DNA of 64,000 bases, from contig CANLBM010000001.1 in the NCBI GenBank assembly GCA_947488845.1, positions 372,001-436,000 on the forward strand, in the 5' to 3' direction. The position numbers were made by a program, and so were the translations under genes. This stretch comes from an uncultured Sphingomonadaceae bacterium (GTDB lineage: Bacteria; Pseudomonadota; Alphaproteobacteria; Sphingomonadales; Sphingomonadaceae). Below, piece by piece: positions 8,030 through 17,084 of the stretch. Within the stretch, counting starts at the first letter, position 1. The number at the start of each line of letters is the position of its first letter. The notes beneath the pieces were generated by a model that had not been told where the DNA came from, searched no databases, and saw only the letters and a list, made by a program, of their open reading frames with translations.

Positions 8030-10825
8030 CTATTTTTTCATGCTGTCCCGGAGTGCGGCCAGTTCGGCAAAGGCACCGCCAGCAGTGGCGAGGACTGGTT
8101 CCGCCTTGCGCTTGGCCGGCGCACCCTTGGCCTGCTTGTTCGATTTTTCGCGGGCCTTGAACTGATTTTGGTTCTTTTTCCGCGCCATGCCCTTCCAGCG
8201 CCAATATTGCGGGACCGCCGCCGGTGTTTCCGGAACGGGAATATTGTCGGCTGAGACGTCAACGGTTTCGCCGGCAACGCCTGGAGCATTTTCCTCCGGA
8301 GCGCTATCCAATGTGATAGGAGTTTCGGATGCGACAGCTGCGTCGGGCGCCGATCCCTGTTCGTCGGCCGGCGCCGCCGGACTAGCTTCGGTGACGGGTG
8401 GCGCAACCGGTTCCGGCTTGTCGGCGGTTTTGACGAACCCTGCCAGAGCGAGCAACGCTTCGTGGCAGTTTTTCGACAGGCCCAGAGATGTCGCCAAAGC
8501 CGGATCAACTGCGAATATACCGCCCTGCTGCCGGGCCTCATGGGCTTGTTTTATCAGCCGTTCGACCATGTCGACACGAACATATTCTTCGCCAATCTTG
8601 CGAAAGCCGAGACGCGCGGCGTGACCGGCAGAAGCAAAGGTCCCTTGTTTGAGATGTACGGCATTGTCCGGTGCCTGTTCTATCATCGGCTCGCCGTCAT
8701 AGGCGGCGAACAAGGCCGTCCGCCAGAGCACGGCCCCGGGTTTCATCAGCGCATGGTGGAAAATATCCAGCGCGCCGAACACCAGACCTGCCCGGCGGGC
8801 ATGGCCGCGCATATCATTGTCGAGTGCGCGAATCGCCTGGTCGATTTCTCGCCGGGACAATATCCCGCCCGCATCGACAATCTGCGCGAACAGCGCGCGG
8901 ACCGCCGCAGGCGTTTCCGGTTCGTTGGCCAGCGCGTCAATTTTCACCAGCCCCTGCAGATGCTTGTCCTTCATCGCATCGACCCAGAGTTTGACACGGT
9001 CGATCACCTTCTGGCTGGCGTCCGGTGCCATATCCTTGATCGAACGGTCGAATTTAATCTCCGGCTGCAAGAGATTCTTGCCCCTGGCGAAGACCGCAAG
9101 GCGGCTGTCGCCCCAGAGAATAGCGGGCTGTCCCGCCGAGTCGGGGACCAGCGTCAACACACTGTCGGGTGCCTTGGCAAGAGCGTCTGCATTTTCCGTC
9201 ATAATCCGTCCCAAATATCTCTCTGCCGCCGCAAGCAGCATTTTACGATCCTCACTCCGGCTATCGGAAGGCACGACAAATTGGAAGCCCTTGAGTGTTC
9301 CTATTTCCTGTCCCTCGACCAGCACCAAGCCATCATCATCGATCGCAACATCCTGCGACAGCGAATCTTTGAGCAGGCCGCGCATCAATATCCGCGTTCT
9401 TTTGTCGACAAAACGCTGGGTCAACTGGCTGTGCATCGCGTCGCTCAAGCGCGATTCCAGAGCGCGGGTGCGTTCGACCATCGCGTCCGGCTGTTCCACC
9501 CAGCGGGATTTTTGCGCGATATAGCTCCAGCTGCGGGCGGCCGCGATGCGCGCTCCCAGTGTCGCTATATCACCCTGAAAATTTTCCAGCCGGGCGATTT
9601 CCTGTGCCATCCGGGCGTGGGGTATTCTGCCTGATCCCCGCGCCAGATGCGGCCAGAGAGACGCGACAAAACGCGCCTGATGGTCTGCGCCGACCTTGCG
9701 GAAATCGGGGATGCAGGCGGCCTCCCAGAGCAGGCGCACCATGGCTGGCGAGTCGGCGTAACGGGACACAGCCGGATCTTGCGCCAGCTTTTTCAAAACC
9801 GCGAGATCGACGGCTTCCGGCGCGGGGTGCAGTCGCTCGCGTTGCGGCTTTTCCTCGAGCGAACGGATCAGGCCGTCGAGCGAGTTAAAAGTGGGCTCGG
9901 CATTGCGCCAGTACAGCCATTCCAGCCTGGGGAAACGATGCGATTCGAGACGCTCGATATCCTCGGCCTGCAATTCGTCGGAGGAATCCAGCCCGGACAA
10001 TGTGCCGAAGCTCCCGTCCTTCTGGTGGCGTCCGGCGCGCCCGGCAATCTGCCCGATCTCCGCGAGGGTCAGCCGCCGCCTGCGGCGGCCGTCAAATTTC
10101 CGCAGCGCAGCAAAGGCGACATGGGTGACATCGAGATTGAGCCCCATGCCGATCGCATCGGTTGCGACGAGATAGTCGACCTCGCCATCCTGATACATTT
10201 TGACCTGCGCATTGCGGGTTTGCGGCGACAGCGATCCCATGACGATCGCGGCCCCGCCATGCTGGCGCCGGAGCATTTCGGCAATCGCGTAGACATCCTC
10301 AAGCGAGAAAGCGACGATCGCCGAACGGCGCGGCAGCCGGGAAAGCTTGCGCGATCCGGCATAGCTCAAAGTGGAAAAGCGCGGACGGGTGACAATCTCG
10401 GCATCGGGAAGCAAAGCTTCGATCAGCGGCCGAAGGCTTTCCGATCCCAATATCATGGTTTCGTCCCGGCCGCGGGCGTGGAGCATCCGGTCGGTGAATA
10501 TATGGCCGCGCTCGGGATCGATACCGATCTGCCCTTCGTCGATCGCGACAAAGGCAAATTCCCGGTCCATCGGCATGGCTTCGGCCGTGCACAGATACCA
10601 TTGCGCATCTTTCGGGATGATCTTTTCTTCACCGGTGACCAGCGCTACCCGGTTTGCGCCCTTGAGCGCGACGACCCGGTCATAGACTTCCCGTGCCAGT
10701 AGCCGGAGCGGGAACCCGATCATCCCGCTCGAATGGGCACACATGCGCTCTATGGCAAGGTGGGTTTTGCCGGTATTGGTCGGGCCGAGAACGGCGACAA
10801 GGGACGACTGGGAGAACCGGGACAT
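8030..10825 (-). CDS. Suv3-like superfamily II RNA helicase with basic C-terminal tail
   Basis: 931 residues. Motif I GPTNTGKTH (14-22), motif II DEGQ (96-99), motif III/IV region, motif V ATDAIGMGLNLDV and motif VI QIAGRAGRH give a Suv3-type helicase, homologous to the mitochondrial degradosome helicase. The middle and C-terminal parts resemble the helical Suv3 C-domain. After about residue 790 comes an Ala/Pro/Glu-rich linker, then a Lys/Arg-rich tail (ARKKNQNQFKAREKSNKQ) that should bind RNA. Probably acts in RNA turnover or ribosome metabolism. First gene of the helicase-S4-fdxA block. Confidence 0.92.
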   Translation of the reverse strand: MSRFSQSSLVAVLGPTNTGKTHLAIERMCAHSSGMIGFPLRLLAREVYDRVVALKGANRVALVTGEEKIIPKDAQWYLCTAEAMPMDREFAFVAIDEGQIGIDPERGHIFTDRMLHARGRDETMILGSESLRPLIEALLPDAEIVTRPRFSTLSYAGSRKLSRLPRRSAIVAFSLEDVYAIAEMLRRQHGGAAIVMGSLSPQTRNAQVKMYQDGEVDYLVATDAIGMGLNLDVTHVAFAALRKFDGRRRRRLTLAEIGQIAGRAGRHQKDGSFGTLSGLDSSDELQAEDIERLESHRFPRLEWLYWRNAEPTFNSLDGLIRSLEEKPQRERLHPAPEAVDLAVLKKLAQDPAVSRYADSPAMVRLLWEAACIPDFRKVGADHQARFVASLWPHLARGSGRIPHARMAQEIARLENFQGDIATLGARIAAARSWSYIAQKSRWVEQPDAMVERTRALESRLSDAMHSQLTQRFVDKRTRILMRGLLKDSLSQDVAIDDDGLVLVEGQEIGTLKGFQFVVPSDSRSEDRKMLLAAAERYLGRIMTENADALAKAPDSVLTLVPDSAGQPAILWGDSRLAVFARGKNLLQPEIKFDRSIKDMAPDASQKVIDRVKLWVDAMKDKHLQGLVKIDALANEPETPAAVRALFAQIVDAGGILSRREIDQAIRALDNDMRGHARRAGLVFGALDIFHHALMKPGAVLWRTALFAAYDGEPMIEQAPDNAVHLKQGTFASAGHAARLGFRKIGEEYVRVDMVERLIKQAHEARQQGGIFAVDPALATSLGLSKNCHEALLALAGFVKTADKPEPVAPPVTEASPAAPADEQGSAPDAAVASETPITLDSAPEENAPGVAGETVDVSADNIPVPETPAAVPQYWRWKGMARKKNQNQFKAREKSNKQAKGAPAKRKAEPVLATAGGAFAELAALRDSMKK

Positions 10826-10947
10826 TGCCCGTACAACAGCCGATCAGGCGCAGAGTTGCAAGGGGCTTGCAACAAAAATCTCCGGCCGCTGACCGGATAG
10901 CCGTGATTTTACACGTTTCGCCGCATGTAAACCACCTGCGCCGCGGG

Positions 10948-10962
10948 TTAATTTGACTTTAA
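10948..10962 (+). promoter_or_regulatory. CtrA-type binding site upstream of the M23 peptidase
   Basis: TTAA-TTTGACT-TTAA is an exact match to the CtrA consensus TTAA-N7-TTAA, flanked by GG and CC so it is also a GGTTAA/TTAACC inverted repeat. It lies 69-83 bp upstream of the preferred M23 start, a usual distance for a CtrA-activated promoter. SciP, the CtrA co-regulator, is encoded elsewhere in this window. Confidence 0.6.
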
Positions 10963-11030
10963 CCAAGTTCCTGCAGAGAGGTTGCTCATATATATGATGC
11001 AAGGCTATATTGTATCGCCAAGGGGTTCGT

Positions 11031-12599
11031 TTGTTCAAGAGTATCGACGATATCGACATGCAAGTTCAGGGGTCTGCAACCATTGCAGCCAATCCTCTTC
11101 TATCGTCATTGCCCTCATTGAATTCTTTTCAGGAAAAAGTCGCCGAATGGCGTGAATCTCTGGCCGAAATCGAGTGGGTGCCAGACCTGGGCGTGGATAT
11201 CGGCAGCCCGGCCTGGTTTCGCGGCCTTATAACTCTCGTTGCGTTGAGCGGATTTGCGATCAGCGCGCTTCCCGATTTTGGTCCGATTGCCGGACATCGC
11301 GCCGACCCGCTAATCGGGTTTCGCGCCGATCAGGCCCGGTCGCAGATGATCGCGCCGCTGGCTTACGGGTCTGACACCGGCATAAGAATGGCGGCAACCG
11401 ACGCGGTACGCCCGCTGGCGGAAAGCCCCGAACGCCCCTCGATCGAACTGGTCGCTACGCTGGGCCGGGGCGACAGCCTGCGCCGCGTGTTGCAACGCGC
11501 CGGCGTGGCCAGCGACGAAGCCGCCCAGGCAAATGATCTGATCAGCGGTGCGGTTTCGCTCGGCGATATCAAGCCGGGTACCAAGATCGACGTCATACTC
11601 GGTCGCCGGCCGGCGAAAAATCAGGCGCGACCGCTGGACCAGCTGGCATTTCGCGCGCGCTTTGACTTGAATCTTGAAGTGCTGCGCGACGGAAACCGGC
11701 TGAAGCTCAACCGCAAGCCGATTCTGGTCGATGATACCCCGTTGCGGATCAAGGGTGTTGTCGGCTCGAGCCTTTACCGGTCCGCGCGTGCTGCGGGCGC
11801 GCCATCCGACGCCGTGCAGAAATATCTGCAGATCATCGGTTCGAAAATGTCCGTCTCGCGCGATATTCGCAGCACCGACGAATTTGATATCATCCTGTCC
11901 TATCGCCGCGCCGAAACGGGTGAGGTTGAAGTGGGCGATCTGATCTATGCCGGGCTCGAACGCGACGGAAAACCAAAAGCCCAGATGCTGAAATGGCAAA
12001 GCGGTGGCCGGACCAACTGGTTTGAAGCGTCAGGCGTCGGCCAGTCGAATGGCGAACTGGCCCGGCCAACCAACGGACGGATCACCTCCAGCTATGGCAT
12101 GCGCCGCCATCCGATCCTGCGCTACAAGCGCATGCACAGCGGAATGGATTTTGGCGGCGGCTATGGCGCTCCCATCTATGCCGTGACCGACGGAACCGTC
12201 ACCTATGCCGGACGCAAGGGCGGCTTCGGCAATTTCGTCAAGGTGCAACATGGCGGCGGGCTTGCCTCGGGCTATGCCCATATGAGCCGGATTGCGGTGA
12301 GCAACGGACGGCGGGTCCGCAGGGGCCAGATCCTCGGCTATATAGGCTCGACCGGCCTGTCGACCGGCCCGCACCTCCATTATGAACTCTATCGCGGTGG
12401 GCGGGCGATCAATCCCAGCTCGGTCAAATTTGTCGAACGCGCACAACTGGGCGGGCAGGAACTGCGCCGCTTCAAGGGCGAGCTGCAGAAACTGAAACAT
12501 GTCGAACCGGGCGCCGCATTGGGCACGCTGAAAAGTACCACGGCACAGGCCGAGCCCGAACGCGAGATCAACCGGCTCAACAAGCCGCTCAAGAGCTAG
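11031..12599 (+). CDS. M23 family metallopeptidase, membrane-anchored
   Basis: 522 residues from the TTG at 11031, chosen because AAGGGG lies 5 nt upstream; the frame also opens at a TTG at 11010 and has an ATG at 11058. One membrane segment (GLITLVALSGFAISALP, about 63-79) places the rest in the periplasm. A LysM/opacity-like middle region is followed by a LytM domain with zinc ligands in HSGMDFGG and the HLHYE motif, both conserved, so the endopeptidase is probably active on peptidoglycan cross-links. The upstream CtrA site suggests cell-cycle control, as for other alphaproteobacterial LytM factors. Confidence 0.9.
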   Translation: MFKSIDDIDMQVQGSATIAANPLLSSLPSLNSFQEKVAEWRESLAEIEWVPDLGVDIGSPAWFRGLITLVALSGFAISALPDFGPIAGHRADPLIGFRADQARSQMIAPLAYGSDTGIRMAATDAVRPLAESPERPSIELVATLGRGDSLRRVLQRAGVASDEAAQANDLISGAVSLGDIKPGTKIDVILGRRPAKNQARPLDQLAFRARFDLNLEVLRDGNRLKLNRKPILVDDTPLRIKGVVGSSLYRSARAAGAPSDAVQKYLQIIGSKMSVSRDIRSTDEFDIILSYRRAETGEVEVGDLIYAGLERDGKPKAQMLKWQSGGRTNWFEASGVGQSNGELARPTNGRITSSYGMRRHPILRYKRMHSGMDFGGGYGAPIYAVTDGTVTYAGRKGGFGNFVKVQHGGGLASGYAHMSRIAVSNGRRVRRGQILGYIGSTGLSTGPHLHYELYRGGRAINPSSVKFVERAQLGGQELRRFKGELQKLKHVEPGAALGTLKSTTAQAEPEREINRLNKPLKS

Positions 12600-12671
12600 G
12601 CCCGGCAGCGGGTTTCCAAACAGATGCACAGAAGAGTTGAGCGCCGCTGCCTGCTAAGCTAAGCATTGCCC

Positions 12672-13673
12672 ATGTCACAGCAAGCCTCCTTCCCGCACAG
12701 CCGGTTGCGCCGTACCCGCACCCATGGCTGGAGCCGCTCCATGGTCCGGGAGACGCATCTGTCGCCATCCGATCTGATCTGGCCCCTGTTCATCACCGAA
12801 GGCAAGGGCGTCGAAGAGCCGATTGCCGCCCTGCCCGGCGTTTCGCGCTGGTCGGTCGACGGCATCGTCGAGCGGGCACGGGAAGCCCGCGACCTGGGCA
12901 TCCCCTGCCTTGCCCTTTTCCCCAACACGCCGTCGGACAAGCGCAGCGATGACGGCAAGGAAGCGCTCAACCCCGACAATCTGATGTGCCGCGCCACCAG
13001 GGCGGTGAAAGACGCGCTGGGCGACGATATCGGCATTCTCACCGATGTCGCGCTCGATCCCTATACCAGTCACGGCCAGGACGGATTGCTCGACGACAAG
13101 GGCTATGTCGAAAATGACCGCACGCTCGAGATGCTGACCAAGCAGGCGCTGAACCAGGCCAATGCCGGGGCCGACATCATCGCGCCGTCGGACATGATGG
13201 ATGGAAGGGTCGGCGCGATCCGCGACGTGCTCGAACTGGCCCATCATCACAATGTCCAGATCATGGCCTACTCCGCCAAATATGCCAGCGCCTTCTACGG
13301 TCCGTTCCGCGATGCCGTGGGGTCCGGCGGCCTGCTGAAAGGCGACAAGAAAACCTACCAGATGGATCCGGCCAACAGCGACGAGGCGATTCGCGAAATC
13401 GCCTTCGATATTGCCGAAGGCGCCGACAGCATCATGGTCAAGCCGGGCCTTGCCTATCTCGACATCATCTATCGCGCCAAGGCGGAATTCAACGTGCCGG
13501 TCTTCGCCTATCAGGTGTCCGGCGAATATGCGCTGATCAAGGTCGGCGCCGCAGCCGGAGTCGGCGATCATGACGCCCTGATGATGGAAAAACTGATCGC
13601 CTTCAAACGCGCCGGATGCTCCGGTATCCTCACCTATTTTGCGGCCGATGCCGCGCGCTTGCTCCATGGCTGA
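12672..13673 (+). CDS. hemB: Delta-aminolevulinic acid dehydratase (porphobilinogen synthase)
   Basis: 333 residues from the ATG at 12672. Condenses two 5-aminolevulinate molecules to porphobilinogen in heme synthesis. The two active-site lysines are present in AYSAKYASAFYGPFR (K203) and SIMVKPG (K257, Schiff base). The zinc-binding cysteine triad is replaced by TDVALDPYTSHGQDG, so this is the magnesium/potassium-dependent form. The stop overlaps the start of the following GNAT gene, so the two are translationally coupled. Confidence 0.97.
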   Translation: MSQQASFPHSRLRRTRTHGWSRSMVRETHLSPSDLIWPLFITEGKGVEEPIAALPGVSRWSVDGIVERAREARDLGIPCLALFPNTPSDKRSDDGKEALNPDNLMCRATRAVKDALGDDIGILTDVALDPYTSHGQDGLLDDKGYVENDRTLEMLTKQALNQANAGADIIAPSDMMDGRVGAIRDVLELAHHHNVQIMAYSAKYASAFYGPFRDAVGSGGLLKGDKKTYQMDPANSDEAIREIAFDIAEGADSIMVKPGLAYLDIIYRAKAEFNVPVFAYQVSGEYALIKVGAAAGVGDHDALMMEKLIAFKRAGCSGILTYFAADAARLLHG

Positions 13674-14235
13674 CAAAGCCGCCGATATCGTTCTGGAAAC
13701 CGAACGGCTGTTTCTGCGCAAATGGCGGAAAAACGATATCGAGCCGTTTATGCAACATCTCAACACGCGCAATGTGATGCGCTGGCTGGGCGGCGTGCAG
13801 GACAGGGAAACATTCGACGCAGCGATGGAACGACTGGAAGGCTATGACCGCGACTTCGGTCACACATTCTGGATCGTCGAGCGCAAGTCCGATGGAGAAA
13901 TTCTGGGCTTTTGCGGCCTGAAGCGGGTCAACGCGCCGCAGCCCAAGCTGACCGGAGCCCATGAAATCGGCTGGCGCCTGCGCGAAGATGCCTGGGGCAA
14001 AGGCTATGCCAAGGAAGCCGCCACCGCCTGCATGGACGCCGCCTTTACCCGCTGGAACGCGCCCTATGTCGTGGCGCTGACGGTCTCGGGTAACGAGCCG
14101 AGCCGGGGGTTGATGAAGCGCCTCGGCATGCGGCACCAACCCGAACTGGATTTTCACGATCCCAATTACGGCCCAGAGCTGAATCCGACTATTGTCTACA
14201 AAATCACAGCTGACGAATGGAACTCCGGAATATGA
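13666..14235 (+). CDS. GNAT family N-acetyltransferase
   Basis: 189 residues from the ATG at 13666, which overlaps the hemB stop by 8 bp. RimJ/RimL-like (Acetyltransf_3): ETERLFLRKWRKNDIEPF at the start, then GWRLREDAWGKGYAKEAA as the acetyl-CoA-binding motif A and SRGLMKRLGMRH as motif B. The substrate (protein N-terminus or small molecule) cannot be told. Its stop overlaps the carbonic anhydrase start in ATGA, so hemB, this gene and the next form one operon. Confidence 0.9.
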   Translation: MADKAADIVLETERLFLRKWRKNDIEPFMQHLNTRNVMRWLGGVQDRETFDAAMERLEGYDRDFGHTFWIVERKSDGEILGFCGLKRVNAPQPKLTGAHEIGWRLREDAWGKGYAKEAATACMDAAFTRWNAPYVVALTVSGNEPSRGLMKRLGMRHQPELDFHDPNYGPELNPTIVYKITADEWNSGI

Positions 14236-14783
14236 CAGCCCCCCTCATCCTGCCGTTTAATGGCAAATCTCCCAGAATCCATCCCAGCGCCTTTATCGCA
14301 CCGGGCTGCAAGATTATCGGCGATGTCGAAATCGGTCCCGAATCGAGCGTCTGGTATAATTGCGTGATTCGCGCCGACGTGAATTTCATCCGCATCGGTG
14401 CGCGCAGCAATATCCAGGACGGCACCACCATCCATTGCGACAGCGCGACGCCCGCCACGCCCAACGGCAACCCGACGATCATCGGCAATGACGTGCTGGT
14501 CGGCCACATGGTGATGCTGCACGGCGCGACGCTGGAAGACCGCGCTTTCGTCGGTCTCAGCACGACGGTCATGGATGGTTGTGTAATAGAAGGCGACGCG
14601 ATGCTCGCCGCCGGTGCGATACTGACCCCCAACAAGCGCATCCCGACGGGGCAGCTATGGGCCGGTTCGCCAGCCAAATATATGCGCGACCTGACCGAAC
14701 CGGCGATTGCCGGCATGCGCATGGGCGTCGCCCATTATGTCGAAAATGCCAAGGCGCACAAGGCAGCCATCGAGAGCCAGTAA
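14232..14783 (+). CDS. Gamma carbonic anhydrase family protein
   Basis: 183 residues; the ATG at 14232 overlaps the GNAT stop (ATGA). Left-handed beta-helix of hexapeptide repeats, with the three zinc-binding histidines in TTIHCDS and GHMVMLHG. This is the short YrdA/PaaY-type gamma-CA without the acidic loop of Cam, so the activity may be weak or act on a CoA-related substrate. Last gene of the hemB operon. Confidence 0.92.
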   Translation: MTAPLILPFNGKSPRIHPSAFIAPGCKIIGDVEIGPESSVWYNCVIRADVNFIRIGARSNIQDGTTIHCDSATPATPNGNPTIIGNDVLVGHMVMLHGATLEDRAFVGLSTTVMDGCVIEGDAMLAAGAILTPNKRIPTGQLWAGSPAKYMRDLTEPAIAGMRMGVAHYVENAKAHKAAIESQ

Positions 14784-14791
14784 TATCGGGA

Positions 14792-14821
14792 CTGATTCGG
14801 CCTGAGCCGGATGCGAATCAG
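14792..14821. terminator. Hairpin between convergent genes
   Basis: CTGATTCG and CGAATCAG form an 8-bp perfect stem, with an inner GGC/GCC, between the gamma carbonic anhydrase and the convergent lipoprotein gene. There is no T-run, so it is only a candidate bidirectional terminator. Confidence 0.42.
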
Positions 14822-15333
14822 CGCAGCCGGTTCATCATGGCGTCGATTTCGGTTTGTTGGCGGTCCACCTGCGCCTGCACGACATCGCGCTGCCGGGCGA
14901 TGATGGTCGTACCACCCGATTCGCCCGCAACCGTTTCCCGCTCGAGCTGGTCCCGATAAAGCGCGTCTATATCGGCCAAGGCCTCGACCGACGGGCTCCG
15001 GTCGCCCTCGAGCGCGGCCAGTTCCACATGCGCGGCGACCCATGATTCGCTGGATACCGCAGCATTGCGCGCGGCATCGACACGCCGTTTGACGGCTGGC
15101 AGTCGCGACTGAAACTGGCTGTGCGCCGCTCCGCTTCGCGCCACTGCGGCGTTCAGATCGCTTTGTACGTCAGCGGGCAGTGCGATATCGACAGCAGGAA
15201 CCGTCTCCGATTCAGCTATGACAGCACCATCTTCATAGGGCCGCTTCTGAAGCGATGGAAAATCGCCCTCGCTCATCGCGCAACCGGACAGCGTAACAGC
15301 GATAATCGTCATCGAAGCGGAGAGTTTTTTCAT
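14818..15333 (-). CDS. Hypothetical lipoprotein with coiled coil
   Basis: 171 residues. Lipoprotein signal (MTIIAVTLSGC, lipobox LSGC, Cys at about 18). The mature chain is almost entirely helical with long charged heptad-like stretches (ALYRDQLERETVAG, RQRDVVQAQVDRQQTEIDAM), as in coiled-coil envelope proteins. No family recognised. Divergent from rplU over a 217-bp gap. Confidence 0.75.
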   Translation of the reverse strand: MKKLSASMTIIAVTLSGCAMSEGDFPSLQKRPYEDGAVIAESETVPAVDIALPADVQSDLNAAVARSGAAHSQFQSRLPAVKRRVDAARNAAVSSESWVAAHVELAALEGDRSPSVEALADIDALYRDQLERETVAGESGGTTIIARQRDVVQAQVDRQQTEIDAMMNRLR

Positions 15334-15438
15334 TGCTCTGTCTTTAGGTTAGGCTTATCCCCTCTGCAACGGCAAATATCCGAGGATCAAACGGAACATT
15401 GCCAGGTCCGCCGAATAGCCGAAATCGCCTTAAGCCGG

Positions 15439-15467
15439 TTGACAGGGCCAGCCTCATCGGTTAGCTG
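15439..15467 (+). promoter_or_regulatory. Candidate promoter of rplU-rpmA
   Basis: A perfect -35 box TTGACA (15439-15444) is followed after 16-17 bp by a weak -10 (TTAGCT/TAGCTG), about 85 bp before the rplU start. The -10 is poor, so only the -35 is convincing. Confidence 0.4.
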
Positions 15468-15488
15468 CCCACTCTTTCCAGCGTGGGC
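15467..15488 (+). promoter_or_regulatory. Hairpin in the rplU leader
   Basis: GCCCAC and GTGGGC can pair around a 10-nt loop 63-84 nt before the rplU start. rplU operons in other bacteria have leader structures for autoregulation, but this one does not match any I can recall. Confidence 0.3.
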
Positions 15489-15550
15489 CGAGAGACTCGC
15501 GTCAACGGGCTTGTGCGCTGGAACCACAAATTTGAAACGGAAAAAAAGCC

Positions 15551-16051
15551 ATGTTCGCAATTGTGCGCACCGGCGGCAAACAATATCGGGTTGCCGCAGG
15601 AGATATTATCGCAGTCGAAAAACTAGCCGGTGAAGCTGGTGATTCGATCACTCTGGACGACGTTTTGCTGGCCGGAGACGGTGGCGACATGAAGGACCTC
15701 AAGGGCCTGACCGTTGCGGCTGAAATTATCGCCCAGGAAAAAGGCGAGAAGGTCATCATCTTCAAGAAGCGTCGCCGGCATAATTATCGCCGCAAAAACG
15801 GCCATCGCCAGCAGCATACCGTGCTGAAGATCAGCGCGATCGGTTCCGAAAAGGCTCCGGCCAAGGCTGCAGCGAAGAAAGAAGCTGCGCCTGCTGCTGA
15901 AAAGCCAGCCGCAGAAGCGAAAGCTGCTCCGGCCAAGAAGGCACCAGCGAAAAAGGCTGCTGCAAAGACAGAAACCAAACCAGCTGCTGCCAAGAAGGCT
16001 CCAGCTAAAAAGCCAGCAGCCAAAATGCCGGCTGCGAAGAAAGAGGACTAA
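15551..16051 (+). CDS. rplU: 50S ribosomal protein L21 with long Ala/Lys tail
   Basis: 166 residues. Residues 1-102 are a normal L21 ([14 protein letters not shown], then [20 protein letters not shown]). About 64 residues follow that are almost only Ala, Lys, Pro and Glu in repeats such as [12 protein letters not shown] and [11 protein letters not shown], resembling a histone H1-like tail. Tails of this kind occur in alphaproteobacterial L21, but L21 in E. coli is only 103 residues. rpmA follows after 3 bp. Confidence 0.96.
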   Translation: MFAIVRTGGKQYRVAAGDIIAVEKLAGEAGDSITLDDVLLAGDGGDMKDLKGLTVAAEIIAQEKGEKVIIFKKRRRHNYRRKNGHRQQHTVLKISAIGSEKAPAKAAAKKEAAPAAEKPAAEAKAAPAKKAPAKKAAAKTETKPAAAKKAPAKKPAAKMPAAKKED

Positions 16052-16054
16052 ACC

Positions 16055-16324
16055 ATGGCACATAAAAAAGCAGGTGGTTCATCCCGCAACGGACGCGACT
16101 CAGCAGGCCGTCGTCTGGGCGTAAAGAAATTCGGCAGCGAAGCTGTTGTCGCCGGTAATATTATCATCCGCCAACGCGGAACCCAGACCCATGCGGGTCG
16201 CAATGTCGGTATGGGCAAGGACCATACCCTGTTTGCGCTCGTTGACGGCAAAGTGGAATTCCACAAGGGCAAGCTCGGTCGCAAATATGTGTCCGTCGAC
16301 CTCATGGCGGAAGCCGCAGAATAA
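16055..16324 (+). CDS. rpmA: 50S ribosomal protein L27
   Basis: 89 residues, opening [20 protein letters not shown], the classic L27 N-terminus that reaches the peptidyl transferase centre; there is no cleavable leader of the Firmicutes type. Its Shine-Dalgarno AGAGGA lies in the last codons of rplU, so the two are co-translated. A strong terminator follows. Confidence 0.98.
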   Translation: MAHKKAGGSSRNGRDSAGRRLGVKKFGSEAVVAGNIIIRQRGTQTHAGRNVGMGKDHTLFALVDGKVEFHKGKLGRKYVSVDLMAEAAE

Positions 16325-16393
16325 CCGGACAATCGATAAAGGGTTGTCCTCCAGCAGGATGACCCGGCAGGTTCCAAGGAACCACCAATTTCA

Positions 16394-16421
16394 GGGAGAG
16401 GGTCATCCTCTCCCTTTTTTT
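16394..16421 (+). terminator. Rho-independent terminator of rplU-rpmA
   Basis: GGGAGAGG pairs with CCTCTCCC around a 5-nt loop and is followed by seven T residues, 70 bp after the rpmA stop. Confidence 0.92.
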
Positions 16422-16521
16422 GTCTCTCCCTGTCATAACGTCACGGTCTTGTAACGGTCACCCGCTAGCGGGCTAATCCATCAAGGCAGGGGCGTCACGT
16501 GCATGATGATGGAGAGTCCCG

Positions 16522-17076
16522 ATGTTTTCTGTAACACCAAGATTGCTGTTAAGACCAGGGTGGCCCGAGGATATCGATTCGCTGTTCGCAGCGATCAATG
16601 ATGAATCGCTGGTCCGCAATCTGGCACGCGCGCCATGGCCCTACACACGCGATGATGCCGCGCAATTTCTCGTCGCCCCACGGCCTATCCTGCAGCCCAA
16701 TTTCCTGATCTTTAGTCGGGATGGCCAAGTACCACGTTTCGTCGGCTGCATCGGCTTTGGAGACAATGGCAGTGGGCATATCGAACTGGGATACTGGATC
16801 TCCCGGGAACATTGGGGTCGCGGCTATGCGACCGAGGCCGGTCGCGCGGTTCTCGACATTGCCAGGACGCTTGGACATCCGGAAATGCTGGCCGAGCATT
16901 TTGCCGACAACCCCGCTTCGGGAAAGGTGCTGAGAAAACTGGGTTTCAGACCTACCGGGCGGACTACTCCGCGTTTTTCAGAAGGGAGGGGTCAGGAAAC
17001 CGATGCGGTACAGTTCACACTTTCGCTGTCGGAAGATGATTCTGCAGACGATGTCATGCGAGACCTCGCGGCGTGA
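16522..17076 (+). CDS. GNAT family N-acetyltransferase
   Basis: 184 residues of the RimJ/RimL type (Acetyltransf_3): TPRLLLRPGWPEDIDSLF at the start, motif A in GYWISREHWGRGYATEAG, and SGKVLRKLGFRPTGR near the C-terminus. Different from the acetyltransferase after hemB. It stands alone behind the rpmA terminator and converges on the PF10118 gene with 8 bp between stops. Substrate unknown. Confidence 0.88.
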   Translation: MFSVTPRLLLRPGWPEDIDSLFAAINDESLVRNLARAPWPYTRDDAAQFLVAPRPILQPNFLIFSRDGQVPRFVGCIGFGDNGSGHIELGYWISREHWGRGYATEAGRAVLDIARTLGHPEMLAEHFADNPASGKVLRKLGFRPTGRTTPRFSEGRGQETDAVQFTLSLSEDDSADDVMRDLAA

Positions 17077-17084
17077 CGTAATCC

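Noticed and set aside
8462..10702. Two long plus-strand frames opposite the Suv3-like helicase
   Set aside because: Shadows of a gene whose helicase motifs are all present on the minus strand; no domain in the translated frames.
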